Below, piece after piece: positions 25,314-34,840 of a stretch of DNA of 40,500 nt (positions are counted from its first letter, which is position 1; each line of letters opens with the position of its first letter). A program made the translations under genes and the position numbers. This stretch comes from an uncultured Sulfitobacter sp. Its GTDB lineage: Bacteria; Pseudomonadota; Alphaproteobacteria; Rhodobacterales; Rhodobacteraceae. The notes under the pieces are model-generated. The model ran no database searches. It was not told where the DNA came from and saw only the letters and a list, made by a program, of their open reading frames with translations. Where the stretch lies: contig CALFWM010000045.1 in assembly GCA_937928635.1 (NCBI GenBank), positions 1 through 40,500 of the forward strand, given 5' to 3'.

Positions 25314-27104
25314 ATGTTCCAGTCATTCGACGTCACTGCCCACCCCGAACAGGGGCCGCCCCGGCTGAAAGCCCTGCGCGCTGAATTGAACGCCGAAGGT
25401 TTGGACGGTTTTTTGATCCCCCGCGCTGATGCGCATCAGGGGGAGTATGTCGCGGCCCATGATGAGCGGCTCGCGTGGCTGACCGGGTTCACGGGTTCGG
25501 CCGGGTTTTGTGCCGCGCTCAAAGACGTCGCAGGGGTCTTCACCGACGGGCGCTATCGCACGCAAGTCAAGGCGCAGGTCGCAGCCGAATATGCGCCGGT
25601 GCCGTGGCCGGAGATCAATCTGGCGGATTGGTTGATCGAACAATTGCCACAAGGTGGGCGTGTTGGGTTTGATCCCTGGTTGCACACCCCAGGCCAAATT
25701 GACCAAATCGAAAAAAAGCTGGCGGGCACGGGCATCGACATGCAACGCTGTGCCAATCTGGTAGATCAAATCTGGGCGGATCAACCCGCCCTACCGATGG
25801 AACCTGCCAAGATCCATCCGCTCGAATTTGCAGGTGAAAGCCACGCCGACAAGCGCAACCGTCTGGGCGAGACGTTGAAAGAGGCAGGCCACGCCGCCGC
25901 CGTGATCACCCTGCCTGACAGCATCTGCTGGCTGCTCAACATCCGCGGTGCGGACATTCCGCGCAACCCCGTGGTGCATGGCTTTGCCATTTTGCATGAC
26001 AGTGGCAAGGTGGATTTGTTCATGGCTGCCCTCAAACTGGACGGGCTGGCCGATCATCTTGGCCCTGACGTGACGGTGCATATGCCCGAGGCGTTCCTGC
26101 CCGCTCTGGAGGCCCTGCAAGGCCCCGTGCGCCTTGATAAATCCACGGTCCCGGTGATCGTCGCGGATACTTTGGATGCGCGCGTCGTGTGGGGGGATGA
26201 GCCCTGCGCGCTGCCCAAGGCCTGCAAGAACGAGGCGGAAATTGCAGGCTCCATTCAAGCGCATCTGCGCGATGGTGCAGCGCTTTGCGAATTGCTTGCC
26301 TGGCTGGATGCTCAAGCCCCCGGCACGCTCCGCGAAACCCAGGTGGTCAGCCAGCTGGAGGCCGCGCGACGCCGCGACAACGCCTTGCAGGACATCAGCT
26401 TTGAAACCATTGCAGGCACCGGGCCCAATGGCGCAATCATGCACTACCGGGTGACTGAGGAAACCGACAGCACACTGGAAGACGGCCATCTGATCGTGCT
26501 CGATTCCGGCGGGCAATATCTGGACGGCACCACCGATATCACCCGTACCGTGCCCATCGGCACGCCCCCGCGAGAGGCGCAACAGGCCTTTACCCGTGTG
26601 CTGGCCGGAATGATCGGCATGTCGCGCCTGCGCTGGCCCGTGGGTTTGGCCGGACGCGATATTGAGATGATCGGACGGATGCCGCTCTGGCAGGCCGGGC
26701 AGGATTTTGACCATGGGTTGGGCCACGGCGTGGGCGCCTACCTGAGCGTACATGAGGGGCCGCAGCGTCTGAGCAAAATCAGCCATGTGCCGTTTGAGCC
26801 GGGCATGATCCTGTCGAATGAGCCGGGATATTACCGCGAAGGGGCCTTTGGCATCCGCATCGAAAATCTGCTGGTGGTGCGCGCGGCCCCCGACCTGCCC
26901 GGCGGTGATGCGCATCGCAAGATGCTGCACTGGGAAACGCTCAGCTTTGCGCCCATTGACCGGCGCTTGATCCTTGCCGAGCAACTGGACCAGCCCAGCC
27001 GCGATTGGCTGAATGCGTACCACGCCGCGGTTGCAGAAAAGATCGGCCCACGCCTGTCGCCCGCGGCCAAAACGTGGTTGGATGCGGCCATTGCACCGAT
27101 CTAA
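25314..27104 (+). CDS. pepP: Aminopeptidase P family (M24) Xaa-Pro peptidase
   Basis: A 596-residue M24B metallopeptidase of the long three-domain type, like mammalian XPNPEP1, which removes an N-terminal residue preceding proline. Two creatinase-like N-terminal domains are followed by the pita-bread catalytic domain. Metal ligands are visible: two Asp in DSGGQYLDGTTDITRT, His in GLGHGVGAYLSVHEGP, and Glu in ILSNEPGYY and FGIRIENLLVV. A C-terminal extension after the catalytic domain (LSFAPIDRRLI onward) is typical of this subgroup. The ATG at 25314 has AAGGA 6 nt upstream; the in-frame ATG at 25293 overlaps kptA and is less likely. Cytoplasmic, as no signal peptide is seen. Confidence 0.93.
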   Translation: MFQSFDVTAHPEQGPPRLKALRAELNAEGLDGFLIPRADAHQGEYVAAHDERLAWLTGFTGSAGFCAALKDVAGVFTDGRYRTQVKAQVAAEYAPVPWPEINLADWLIEQLPQGGRVGFDPWLHTPGQIDQIEKKLAGTGIDMQRCANLVDQIWADQPALPMEPAKIHPLEFAGESHADKRNRLGETLKEAGHAAAVITLPDSICWLLNIRGADIPRNPVVHGFAILHDSGKVDLFMAALKLDGLADHLGPDVTVHMPEAFLPALEALQGPVRLDKSTVPVIVADTLDARVVWGDEPCALPKACKNEAEIAGSIQAHLRDGAALCELLAWLDAQAPGTLRETQVVSQLEAARRRDNALQDISFETIAGTGPNGAIMHYRVTEETDSTLEDGHLIVLDSGGQYLDGTTDITRTVPIGTPPREAQQAFTRVLAGMIGMSRLRWPVGLAGRDIEMIGRMPLWQAGQDFDHGLGHGVGAYLSVHEGPQRLSKISHVPFEPGMILSNEPGYYREGAFGIRIENLLVVRAAPDLPGGDAHRKMLHWETLSFAPIDRRLILAEQLDQPSRDWLNAYHAAVAEKIGPRLSPAAKTWLDAAIAPI

Positions 27105-27124
27105 CCCGCAAGGAGCATCACACC

Positions 27125-27469
27125 ATGTCAGACCACATCAAAATCACCCCGGCCAAGGGGACCTGGTCCGTGCGAGCCGGTGGTGCCGTTTTGGGCGAAA
27201 CCAACAACGCGCTTGAACTGCGCGAGGGCGATTATGACCCGGTGATCTACTTCCCCCGCGCCGACATTGCCATGGCGTTTCTGGATGCCTCCGACACATC
27301 GACCCGTTGCCCCCACAAAGGCGATGCGAACTATTATTCCGTCGTGACCAAAAGCCGGACGTTGCAGGATACCGTCTGGTCTTATGAAAACCCGCACGAA
27401 GCCGTGGCGGCGATTAAAGGCTATCTGGCGTTTTTCCCGGTCGAAGAAATCACGGTTGAGCAAATTTAG
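27125..27469 (+). CDS. DUF427 domain-containing protein
   Basis: A 114-residue protein of the DUF427 (NTP-transferase-like) family: GTWSVRAGGAVLGETNNALE, DPVIYFPRADIAMAFLDASD, the CPHKGDANYY motif with Cys-His-Lys, and WSYENPHEAVAAIKGYLAFF. Family members are small beta-barrel proteins of unknown function. AAGGAGCATCACACC upstream supports the ATG at 27125, and the pepP stop is 20 bp away, so they are probably one transcript. It is convergent with the clc gene; a 21-bp palindrome lies between them. Confidence 0.88.
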   Translation: MSDHIKITPAKGTWSVRAGGAVLGETNNALELREGDYDPVIYFPRADIAMAFLDASDTSTRCPHKGDANYYSVVTKSRTLQDTVWSYENPHEAVAAIKGYLAFFPVEEITVEQI

Positions 27470-27504
27470 GGCGCGATTGTTTCCAACGCGGTACTGGCCC
27501 CCTT

Positions 27505-27525
27505 TTGTTTCCGTAACGGAAACAA
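27505..27525. repeat. 21-bp perfect palindrome next to the clc stop codon
   Basis: TTGTTTCCGT, a central A, then ACGGAAACAA: all ten base pairs match. It ends at 27525, and the clc stop codon (TGA on the minus strand) begins at 27526. The partial sequence TTGTTTCC also occurs at 27477-27484, eight bases after the DUF427 stop. It lies between convergent genes, so it may be a bidirectional terminator, though no T-run follows on either strand. Confidence 0.5.
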
Positions 27526-29211
27526 TCAGGAGTGCTCTTCCGCCGCCGTCTCCGCCAGGGCGCGGTTATAAGCCTTGAGCGCATCCACATGAAACACCAC
27601 GCCCAAGAGCTCTGGCGGGGCATCCGCAGACAATGTCACCACAGGCAGATAACGCACCCCGGTCTGGTCAAAAATTGGCATCGCCGCCTCAAGCGTTGCC
27701 GCCCCGTCCACATAGGTGCCCTCATGGATCAGCGCCCAGCAGCGTTCCTCTGTCACGCCCTGTGCCGTCTCTCTATCGCGCATGATCCGTGCGACGGTGA
27801 ACATCGACAGCAGATAGGCCTGTGGCCCGGCCGCCAGATGAATGCCGCGCCGCTCAATCTGGGTCAAAAAGAAGCTGCGGTTGACCATGCGCGAGGCCAG
27901 CGCCGTTGACATCGACACGGCCACCATCACGGCCAGGCCGGTCTGCCAGTCGCCGGTCAGTTCAAACACGATCAAGGTGGTTGAAATCGGCGCGCCCAGC
28001 ACCGCCGCCGCCACCGCCCCCATGCCCGCCAGTGCGTAAAGCGAGGATGACCCGCTGACATCAGGAAAAATCCCGGTGGCAACCAGCCCAAAGGCCAGCC
28101 CGGACAGCGCCCCAATCATCAGCGCGGGCGCAAAGATACCGCCGCCCATACGGCCCCCCAGCGTGATCGCAACCGCAGCGACCTTGAGCATGGCAAACAC
28201 CACCGCCTCATGCAGCACCAACTCGCCCGTCAATGCGCTGGAGGTCGTTTCATAGCCAACCCCGATGATATGCGGAAACCAAAGCGCGATCACACCCAGC
28301 ACCATGCCGGCCACCATCGGGCGCAGCCATCGCGGCAGGCGCGTTTGGTCCTGCACCAGATTGCCCAGATCCTCCGCCCAAAAGACAGAGCGCATCAGCG
28401 CGACAGCAACAATCCCGCAGGTCAGCCCCAAAAGCAGAAAGGCGGGCAGCTCGACATAAAACTGTAGTTCGCCATAGCTTGGCAGGGCAAATTCCGTCAG
28501 CCCGCCAAATTGCAGCCGGTTGATCACTGTGCCTGCCACAGAGGCGATCACAATAGGCGCAAAGGCGTGCACAGCAAAGTGGCGCAACACGACCTCCAGT
28601 GCAAAAAGCGCCCCGGCAATGGGTGCGTTGAAACTGGCAGAAACGGCTGCCGCCACCGCGCAGCCCAAAAGGTCACGCGCCGTGATCCCATCCGCGTTAA
28701 TCCGGGTGCTGACCCAGGTCGAAATGACGCCCGCGATATGCACCACTGGCCCCTCGCGCCCCGAAGACCCACCGGTGCCAAGCGTGATCAGGGAGGCCGC
28801 AGCGGAGGCCAGGCCTGCGCGTTTTTCCACCCGTCCCTCATGGATCGCCGCCCCCAGGATCACATCCGCAACTGAGCGTGCGCGCGCATCATGGGTAAAG
28901 TGATGCAGGATCAGCCCCACCACCAACCCGCCCAGGGTCGGGATAAGGACAATCCAGTACCACTCCAGCCCGGTCAGAAAACTACCAAGGGTACGCACGT
29001 CCTCGGTGCCATAGGCCCAGGATTGCAACGCCTCGATGCCAAGACGAAACAGCAAGGCGGCAAAGCCCGCCGCGATCCCGATCACAAGGGCAATAAACCA
29101 AAAGGTAATCTTGCCCGGCCCCCGGTCACGCATCACATGCCACCCCTTCTTGCAGGAACTCAAAAGGTTCTGCACCTGCTGGGACAAAAAAGAGGCGTTG
29201 GGATCACTCAT
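27526..29211 (-). CDS. ClC-family chloride channel/antiporter with CBS domains
   Basis: A 561-residue ClC protein (counting from the ATG at 29211). Hydrophobic segments such as FWFIALVIGIAAGFAALLFR begin at about 37. Selectivity-filter elements are present: GTGGSSGREGPVVHIAG with GREGP at 151-155 (its Glu being the gating glutamate), and GGRMGGGIFAPALMIGALSG. The final 130 residues form a CBS pair that usually binds adenine nucleotides. The canonical GSGIPE of many ClCs is not seen, as in a divergent bacterial subgroup. Start choice is uncertain: the ATG at 29211 lacks a good Shine-Dalgarno, whereas an ATG at 29133 has AAGGGG 9 nt upstream. Function as Cl-/H+ exchanger or channel cannot be told. 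Confidence 0.9.
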   Translation of the reverse strand: MSDPNASFLSQQVQNLLSSCKKGWHVMRDRGPGKITFWFIALVIGIAAGFAALLFRLGIEALQSWAYGTEDVRTLGSFLTGLEWYWIVLIPTLGGLVVGLILHHFTHDARARSVADVILGAAIHEGRVEKRAGLASAAASLITLGTGGSSGREGPVVHIAGVISTWVSTRINADGITARDLLGCAVAAAVSASFNAPIAGALFALEVVLRHFAVHAFAPIVIASVAGTVINRLQFGGLTEFALPSYGELQFYVELPAFLLLGLTCGIVAVALMRSVFWAEDLGNLVQDQTRLPRWLRPMVAGMVLGVIALWFPHIIGVGYETTSSALTGELVLHEAVVFAMLKVAAVAITLGGRMGGGIFAPALMIGALSGLAFGLVATGIFPDVSGSSSLYALAGMGAVAAAVLGAPISTTLIVFELTGDWQTGLAVMVAVSMSTALASRMVNRSFFLTQIERRGIHLAAGPQAYLLSMFTVARIMRDRETAQGVTEERCWALIHEGTYVDGAATLEAAMPIFDQTGVRYLPVVTLSADAPPELLGVVFHVDALKAYNRALAETAAEEHS

Positions 29212-29304
29212 GTCGCGCCATGAACAGCACTCGTGCACGGGCGGGTCAAGCAGGATGCACCAACAAATCAGTTAATGCGGTCAATTTATCCGTTCAATTT
29301 GCCG

Positions 29305-30954
29305 CTAGCCGGCCAAAAGCGCCTCAGCCGCGGCGCGTGCTGCATCAGTGACCTGATCGCCCGACAACATCCGCGCCACTTCGTCCACGCGCTCAGGTGG
29401 CGCAAGCGGGGCCACGGTGGAGGTTGTCACACCCTTGCTGACCGCCTTGGACACCCGCCAGTGATGCGCACCAAGGGCCGCAACCTGTGGTGAGTGGGTC
29501 ACCACCAGCACCTGCCCGCCCTCTGCCAGCGCAGACAGACGGCGCCCCACGGCATCAGCTGTTGCACCGCCCACACCCCTGTCGATCTCATCAAAGATCA
29601 GCGTCAGACCGGGCTGGCCCTGGGTCAGGCAGACCTTGAGTGCAAGCAAAAACCGGCTGAGTTCACCACCAGAGGCGATTTTGCCCAAGGGCCCCGAGGG
29701 CGCGCCGGGGTTGGTTGCCACGGTAAAGGACACCGCATCAATCCCATCCGGGCCCGGTTCATCCGGTTCCATCCGGGTGGCGAAAACCGCGCGCTCCATC
29801 TTGAGCGGGGTCAGTTCAGCCGATACCGCTTTGTCCAGCTTTGCCGCCGCCCGCGCGCGCCCTTTGCGCAGCGCCTCTGCCGCCGCATCATAGGCATCCT
29901 GCGCCGCCACAACCGCCTGTTCCAGGGCCGCTTGCTGGGCCTCGCCTGCATCAAGTGCGTCCAGTTTCTCGCGCAAGGTTCCGGCAAATCCGGCCAGATC
30001 ATCCGGGGCCATATCGTGCTTGCGCGCCATCGCACGGATCGCAAACAACCGCTCTTCGGTGTCTTCCAACTCCAGCGGATCAAACGACATGGAATCGATC
30101 GCATCAGCCACCCCGCCAAGGGCCTCGTCCAGTTCCACCAGTGCACGGCTGATCGCCGCAAGGGGGCGCTCCAATGCGCCCTCCGCCTTGTCCGCGACCC
30201 CATCCAACCAGCGCAGCGCATCCCCAAGGGAGGTTTCTGCGCCACCCTGCCCGAGAATCTCATAGGCGTTGACAACATCCGCACGGATTTTCTCAGCGCC
30301 CTGCATCTGACGCCGCTTGGTGTCGAGCGCCGCCTCTTCTCCCGCGACCGGGTCAAGCGCCTCCAGCTCTGCGACCGCATGGCGCAAATATTCTTCTTCT
30401 TCCTTGATGGCGGCTTGCGCGGCCAATGCGGCGGCGGCGGCCTTTTTAGCCTCGCGCAGGGTGGACCAAGCGGCGCGCACCTTTTTGCGCGCGGCCTCAT
30501 TGCCTGCAAAATTGTCCAAAATCGCGCGGTGACCACGCGGGTTCAGCAATCCACGATCATCGTGCTGGCCGTGCAGTTCCACCAATGTGTCGGACAAAGC
30601 ACGCAACACCTCACCCGAACAGCGCCGGTCATTGACCCAGGCCGTTTTGCGCCCGTCCGCCCCGTTGATCCGCCGCAGGATCAGCTCATCCCCCCTCGGC
30701 AGGCCGGCCTCTTGCAGCACGTGATGTGCGGGATGGCCTTCGGGCAAATCAAACCAGGCCGTGACCTCCCCCTGCGCCGCACCCTTGCGCACAAGGTCCG
30801 CACGCCCGCGCCAACCCAGCACAAAGCCCAATGAATCCAAAAGGATAGATTTGCCTGCCCCGGTTTCACCCGTTAGCACATTCAGCCCGGGTTGAAAGCC
30901 AAGCTCCAGCCGATCAATGATCAGCATGTCTGAAATATCAAGCCCGCGCAGCAT
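29305..30954 (-). CDS. recN: DNA repair protein RecN
   Basis: RecN is an SMC-like ATPase that holds broken DNA ends during double-strand-break repair. The 549-residue length is typical. Walker A is at 29-36 (GETGAGKS), a long alternating charged coiled-coil fills about 150-380, and the C-terminal ATPase half has the signature region LGKIASGGELSRFLLALK and the Walker B LTLIFDEIDRGVGG, then VLVVTHSPQVAALG. Part of the minus-strand run after bamD, 33 bp downstream, probably cotranscribed. I see no LexA-like operator directly upstream. Confidence 0.97.
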   Translation of the reverse strand: MLRGLDISDMLIIDRLELGFQPGLNVLTGETGAGKSILLDSLGFVLGWRGRADLVRKGAAQGEVTAWFDLPEGHPAHHVLQEAGLPRGDELILRRINGADGRKTAWVNDRRCSGEVLRALSDTLVELHGQHDDRGLLNPRGHRAILDNFAGNEAARKKVRAAWSTLREAKKAAAAALAAQAAIKEEEEYLRHAVAELEALDPVAGEEAALDTKRRQMQGAEKIRADVVNAYEILGQGGAETSLGDALRWLDGVADKAEGALERPLAAISRALVELDEALGGVADAIDSMSFDPLELEDTEERLFAIRAMARKHDMAPDDLAGFAGTLREKLDALDAGEAQQAALEQAVVAAQDAYDAAAEALRKGRARAAAKLDKAVSAELTPLKMERAVFATRMEPDEPGPDGIDAVSFTVATNPGAPSGPLGKIASGGELSRFLLALKVCLTQGQPGLTLIFDEIDRGVGGATADAVGRRLSALAEGGQVLVVTHSPQVAALGAHHWRVSKAVSKGVTTSTVAPLAPPERVDEVARMLSGDQVTDAARAAAEALLAG

Positions 30955-30987
30955 CCGTCAGCCCAAAGAGTGGGTCACACCCACGCG

Positions 30988-31863
30988 TTACAACCACTCG
31001 CCCTTGATGGTCTGACGATAGATCGCGGCAAGCCAGTTGTTCTTGTAGAACCGCGGCTCCAGCCCCTGTCCCTTGAGCAGCTTAAAACTGTCCTCATACC
31101 AGTCAGTAGAGCGATAGTTGTGCCCCAGAATCGCCCCGGCGGTCTGCGCCTCATTGGTCAGGCCAAGGCTCAGATAGGCCTCCACCAGCCGGTGCAAGGC
31201 CTCTGCGGTATGGGTCGTTGTCTGGAATTGTTCGACCACAACGCGGAACCGGTTGATGCTGGCGGTGTAGTGGTTGCGGCGCAGATAATAGCGGCCAATT
31301 TCCATTTCCTTGCCCGCCAGATGATCAAACGCCAGATCAAATTTCAGAATCGCGGATTTCGCATATTCACTGTCAGGATATCGCTCGATCACTGCACGCA
31401 ACGATTGCAAGGCCTGAAACGTCAGCCCCTGATCCCGCCCGACCTCGTCAATCTGGTCATAATAGCTGAGCGCCAACAGATATTGCGCATAGGCGGCATC
31501 ATCGTCATCGGGGAAAAAGTCAATAAACCGCTGCGCGGCGGACCGGCTGCTGGGATAGTCCTGATCCTGATGGTAGGCAAAGGCCTGCATGATCATGGCC
31601 CGCTTGCTCCATTCCGAAAACGGATAAAGCCGTTCAATTTCAGCAAAGTAAAAGGCCGCATCTTCGGGGCGAGACCGGTTCAGCTCGAATTCGCCGCGCT
31701 CAAAAATCTGTTCTGCCGAAAAGGTTTCGAGCGGTGCCTCGGGGCCGCCAAACAGCGTGCCGCCGCGACGGTCGTCCCCGCCGCCACCGCCGCCACAGGC
31801 AGACAGCACTGCGGCGATCATCATCACACCCATCAGCCGCTTACGCGATCTGGCTAACATCAT
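30988..31863 (-). CDS. bamD: Outer membrane assembly lipoprotein BamD
   Basis: BamD is the essential TPR lipoprotein of the BAM complex that folds outer-membrane beta-barrels. The N-terminal signal ends in the lipobox LSAC (Cys23), followed by a glycine-rich linker. The remainder has five TPR-like units: AEQIFERGEFELNRSRPEDA, AMIMQAFAYHQDQDYPSSRS, AQYLLALSYYDQIDEVGRDQ and SEYAKSAILKFDLAFDHLAG are recognisable. Total 291 residues. It lies between lpxC and recN on the same strand, the common order in Rhodobacteraceae. A 215-bp gap upstream contains a TTGACA box and a 13-bp palindrome. Confidence 0.95.
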   Translation of the reverse strand: MMLARSRKRLMGVMMIAAVLSACGGGGGGDDRRGGTLFGGPEAPLETFSAEQIFERGEFELNRSRPEDAAFYFAEIERLYPFSEWSKRAMIMQAFAYHQDQDYPSSRSAAQRFIDFFPDDDDAAYAQYLLALSYYDQIDEVGRDQGLTFQALQSLRAVIERYPDSEYAKSAILKFDLAFDHLAGKEMEIGRYYLRRNHYTASINRFRVVVEQFQTTTHTAEALHRLVEAYLSLGLTNEAQTAGAILGHNYRSTDWYEDSFKLLKGQGLEPRFYKNNWLAAIYRQTIKGEWL

Positions 31864-31942
31864 GCCAGCAACCTCTGTCTTTTCTTTGCCATGGCCTAGC
31901 GGACCACCATTTGCGCTTTGCTAACACAATTTCCAGCATTGC

Positions 31943-31961
31943 AAAACGTCGTTTTTGTCAA
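31943..31961 (-). promoter_or_regulatory. Possible bamD promoter -35 box with adjoining palindrome
   Basis: On the minus strand TTGACA (31961 to 31956) is a perfect -35 hexamer directly followed by the palindrome AAAACG-A-CGTTTT (31955 to 31943). No good TATAAT-like -10 lies at the standard 17-nt spacing, so the promoter call is weak. The site is about 80 bp upstream of the bamD start. Confidence 0.3.
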
Positions 31962-32078
31962 TTATCCCCGAGCGTTCTGCAAATACGACGTATCCAGCGA
32001 TCTTGCGTTCAAAAGAGAGATACCGTGCCCGCCGCACAAGCTCAATGCACAGGGTGAATGACAGGCAGGCTCGCGCGC

Positions 32079-33002
32079 TCAGGCAACCTCGGGAATTTCG
32101 TCCCAGACCAACCCGTATCCGGGCAACCGAGAGGACATTTGCGCATCACATTCCACCATGCGCACCGCACCGGGCGTGGCAAACAGCTTGCGCAGCAAGG
32201 TGTTGGTCAGGGAGTGCCCTGCCCGCTTGCCCGTGTAATGCCCCAACAACGGCGCCCCCGCGAGGGCCAGATCACCCAATGCATCGAGCATCTTGTGGCG
32301 CACAGGTTCATCCGCGTGACGCAGGCCACCGGGGCTGGTCACCACATCGCCGTCAAAGACCACCGCGTTTTCGCCGGCGGTCCCGCCAAGGGCCAGACCA
32401 TTGGCGCGCATCGCATCCACGTCTGCCTGACGGCAGAACGTACGGCTGTCACACAATTCGCGGGCAAACGACCCGTTGTTCATCACCAGCGATTTCTGCT
32501 GATGCCCAATTGCGGCATCCACAAAATCAATTTCAAAATCAATCCGTAGCGTGTCGGCTGGCGCGATGGTGGCGACCGCGTCGCCTTCTGTCACGCTGAC
32601 CTCCTGCAAAACCTCAAAGGCCATGACCGGGGCCGACAAACGGCGGATACCACGCTGCATAAAACCACGCACAAACGGGATTGCGGAGCCATCCAAGATC
32701 GGCGCCTCAGGCCCATCAATGGCAATCAACGCATTGTGGATGCCACAGCCCGCAAGGGCGGCCATCAGATGCTCCACCGTTGAAACAGAAAGACCGGTGC
32801 GGTTTTCCAGCTTGGTGCACAAAGGCGAGCGGTTGACCGCATCCCAGCGCGCCGGGATCAGCTGATCCCCCACAACCACATCCTCACGGCAGAACCAAAT
32901 GCCGTGGTGCGCACCCGCCGGACGGACCGTTACGGTTGCAGGCGCACCGGAGTGCAGGCCTGTGCCGCTAAAGCTGATGGGCGATTTGATCGTGGTCTGC
33001 AC
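32079..33002 (-). CDS. lpxC: UDP-3-O-acyl-N-acetylglucosamine deacetylase
   Basis: LpxC is the zinc deacetylase that commits UDP-GlcNAc to lipid A synthesis. Family motifs: ISFSGTGLHSGAP near the N-terminus, VSTVEHLMAALAGCGIHNAL with a zinc His, IDGPEAPILDGSAIPFV, and the second zinc site RHKMLDALGDLALAG (HKxxD). I chose the GTG at 33002, which gives MQTTIKSPISF, a typical start, with AAAGGTG 8 nt upstream and 307 residues, the standard length. The only ATG further upstream (33092) would add a 30-residue unusual extension. Downstream of ftsZ in the same direction, separated by a strong terminator, so lpxC needs its own promoter in 33003-33162. Confidence 0.95.
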   Translation of the reverse strand: MQTTIKSPISFSGTGLHSGAPATVTVRPAGAHHGIWFCREDVVVGDQLIPARWDAVNRSPLCTKLENRTGLSVSTVEHLMAALAGCGIHNALIAIDGPEAPILDGSAIPFVRGFMQRGIRRLSAPVMAFEVLQEVSVTEGDAVATIAPADTLRIDFEIDFVDAAIGHQQKSLVMNNGSFARELCDSRTFCRQADVDAMRANGLALGGTAGENAVVFDGDVVTSPGGLRHADEPVRHKMLDALGDLALAGAPLLGHYTGKRAGHSLTNTLLRKLFATPGAVRMVECDAQMSSRLPGYGLVWDEIPEVA

Positions 33003-33162
33003 GGGGTGCACCTTTGCGTTTTGCCGGACAGAGGTCTGGCGTTGAAAAACAACTAAGCAGACAGCGCGGATTGCGCAATTCAACCTTTGCAACGGTCTGA
33101 AACATGGCCGTCACAATTAGGCGCAAATACGCTGGCACCCCCCTAACCCCATGTAACGAAAC

Positions 33163-33188
33163 AAAAAAGGGCTACCCGAAGGCAGCCC
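33163..33188 (-). terminator. Strong intrinsic terminator of ftsZ
   Basis: On the minus strand GGGCTGCC, a TTCG tetraloop and GGTAGCCC pair along all eight positions (one G-U), followed by TTTTTT. It lies 23 bp after the ftsZ stop and separates the division genes from lpxC. Confidence 0.9.
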
Positions 33189-33211
33189 ATTTTCGTAATA
33201 TTGTGACCTGA

Positions 33212-34840
33212 TCAGTTCGCCTGACGCCGCAGGAATGCAGGAATTTCGATGCGTTCCTGGTCCGCATCCGCTTCCTGGCGTGGCTGGGGTGCGGCGGCAG
33301 AGGCCCGTGTTTGCACCGGCGGTTGCTGACGTGCAGGACGCGCCTGCTGGGCTTGCGGATTGCCTTCGCCTTCACCCTGGCCGGTCATCCGGTTGATCAG
33401 GGAGTTGATGCCAAAGCGCGGCTTTTCCCCACCCTGTGCGGTTGCCGCCTGAGGCTGCTGCTGCATAGGTTGCTGTTGCTCGGCAGATGTCGTTTTCTGA
33501 GCGGCGGCGCGCAGACGAGCCAGTGCTTCCGGAGAAGGTGTGCCGGGTGTTGGTGCGCGCGGCGCAACAAAGCTCTCGGTCTCTGCTTCCAGCGTTTCTT
33601 CCTGGCGCGGCTCAAATGCGGCGACTTCTGGCTGATAGGCTGGAGGGGGCAGGCCATCATCCTGCTGCGCGGCGGGCTGCTGTGCGGCGGGTTGCTGACG
33701 GCTAAAGAAGTCCTCAACCTTATCCTCAGCAGCCTCTTGCGGCGTGTCCATTTCGGCAAACGTGGGCTGCTGTTCAACTTCGGAGGCCGCAACCGGTGTT
33801 TCCTCTGCAACAGTCTGTGGTTGCAACGGCGCGCTCAGAGAGCGACGTGGCACAGGAATTTCAGTGTTCACATCTGTCGCATCAATCCCTGTGGCCACAA
33901 CGCTGACGCGCATCAGACCACCAACGTTTTCGTCCATTGTGGACCCCACAATGATGTTTGCCTCTGGGTCCACTTCTTCGCGGATGCGGTTGGCGGCCTC
34001 GTCCAGTTCAAACAGGGTCAGATCGGCACCACCGGTGATGTTGATCAACACGCCCTTCGCGCCACGCAGGCTGATCTCGTCGAGCAAGGGGTTGGCGATG
34101 GCCTTTTCGGCGGCCTGAATGGCGCGGTCTTCGCCCTCTGCCTCGCCGGTGCCCATCATGGCTTTGCCCATCTCGTCCATCACGGCGCGCACATCTGCAA
34201 AATCGAGGTTGATCAGGCCGGGGCGCACCATCAGGTCGGTGACGCCTTTAACACCTTGATACAAAACGTCATCTGCCAGCGAAAATGCCTCGGTGAAGGT
34301 GGTTTTTTCGTTCGCCAGACGGAACAGGTTCTGGTTGGGGATGATGATCAGCGTATCGACAACTTTTTGCAGCGCCTCTACCCCGTCCTCGGCCTGACGC
34401 ATGCGCTTGGCACCTTCAAACTGGAACGGTTTGGTCACAACACCAACGGTCAGAACACCCAGTTCACGGGCGGCCTGCGCAATGATCGGCGCGGCCCCTG
34501 TCCCGGTGCCTCCACCCATACCGGCTGTGATAAAGCACATATGCGCGCCGGCCAGATGATCGACGATCTGCTCGATGGTTTCTTCTGCCGCGGCGGCCCC
34601 GACAGAGGCGCGTGCGCCCGCGCCCAGACCTTCGGTCACTTTGATGCCAAGCTGTACGCGATTTTCTGATTTGGCCTGCTGCAGCGCCTGGGCGTCAGTG
34701 TTGGCCACCACAAAATCAACACCGTCCAATTGTTTGTCGATCATGTTGTTGACCGCGTTACCGCCGGCACCACCAACACCAAAAACGGTGATCCGTGGCT
34801 TGAGGTCTTCCTGACCGGGCATGGAGAGGTTGAGTGTCAT
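33212..34840 (-). CDS. ftsZ: Cell division protein FtsZ
   Basis: FtsZ is the tubulin-like GTPase that forms the division ring. With the ATG at 34840 ([20 protein letters not shown]) it has 542 residues. The tubulin signature GGGTGTG is at 109-115, PNQNLFR and the T7 synergy loop [15 protein letters not shown] follow, and the C-terminal anchor peptide [14 protein letters not shown] binds FtsA and other partners. Between about 320 and 525 is a disordered linker very rich in Gln, Pro, Ala and Glu, which explains the extra length over the E. coli protein (383). GGCGG precedes the ATG. A strong terminator follows the gene. An extended frame to 34882 is not supported. Confidence 0.97.
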   Translation of the reverse strand: MTLNLSMPGQEDLKPRITVFGVGGAGGNAVNNMIDKQLDGVDFVVANTDAQALQQAKSENRVQLGIKVTEGLGAGARASVGAAAAEETIEQIVDHLAGAHMCFITAGMGGGTGTGAAPIIAQAARELGVLTVGVVTKPFQFEGAKRMRQAEDGVEALQKVVDTLIIIPNQNLFRLANEKTTFTEAFSLADDVLYQGVKGVTDLMVRPGLINLDFADVRAVMDEMGKAMMGTGEAEGEDRAIQAAEKAIANPLLDEISLRGAKGVLINITGGADLTLFELDEAANRIREEVDPEANIIVGSTMDENVGGLMRVSVVATGIDATDVNTEIPVPRRSLSAPLQPQTVAEETPVAASEVEQQPTFAEMDTPQEAAEDKVEDFFSRQQPAAQQPAAQQDDGLPPPAYQPEVAAFEPRQEETLEAETESFVAPRAPTPGTPSPEALARLRAAAQKTTSAEQQQPMQQQPQAATAQGGEKPRFGINSLINRMTGQGEGEGNPQAQQARPARQQPPVQTRASAAAPQPRQEADADQERIEIPAFLRRQAN

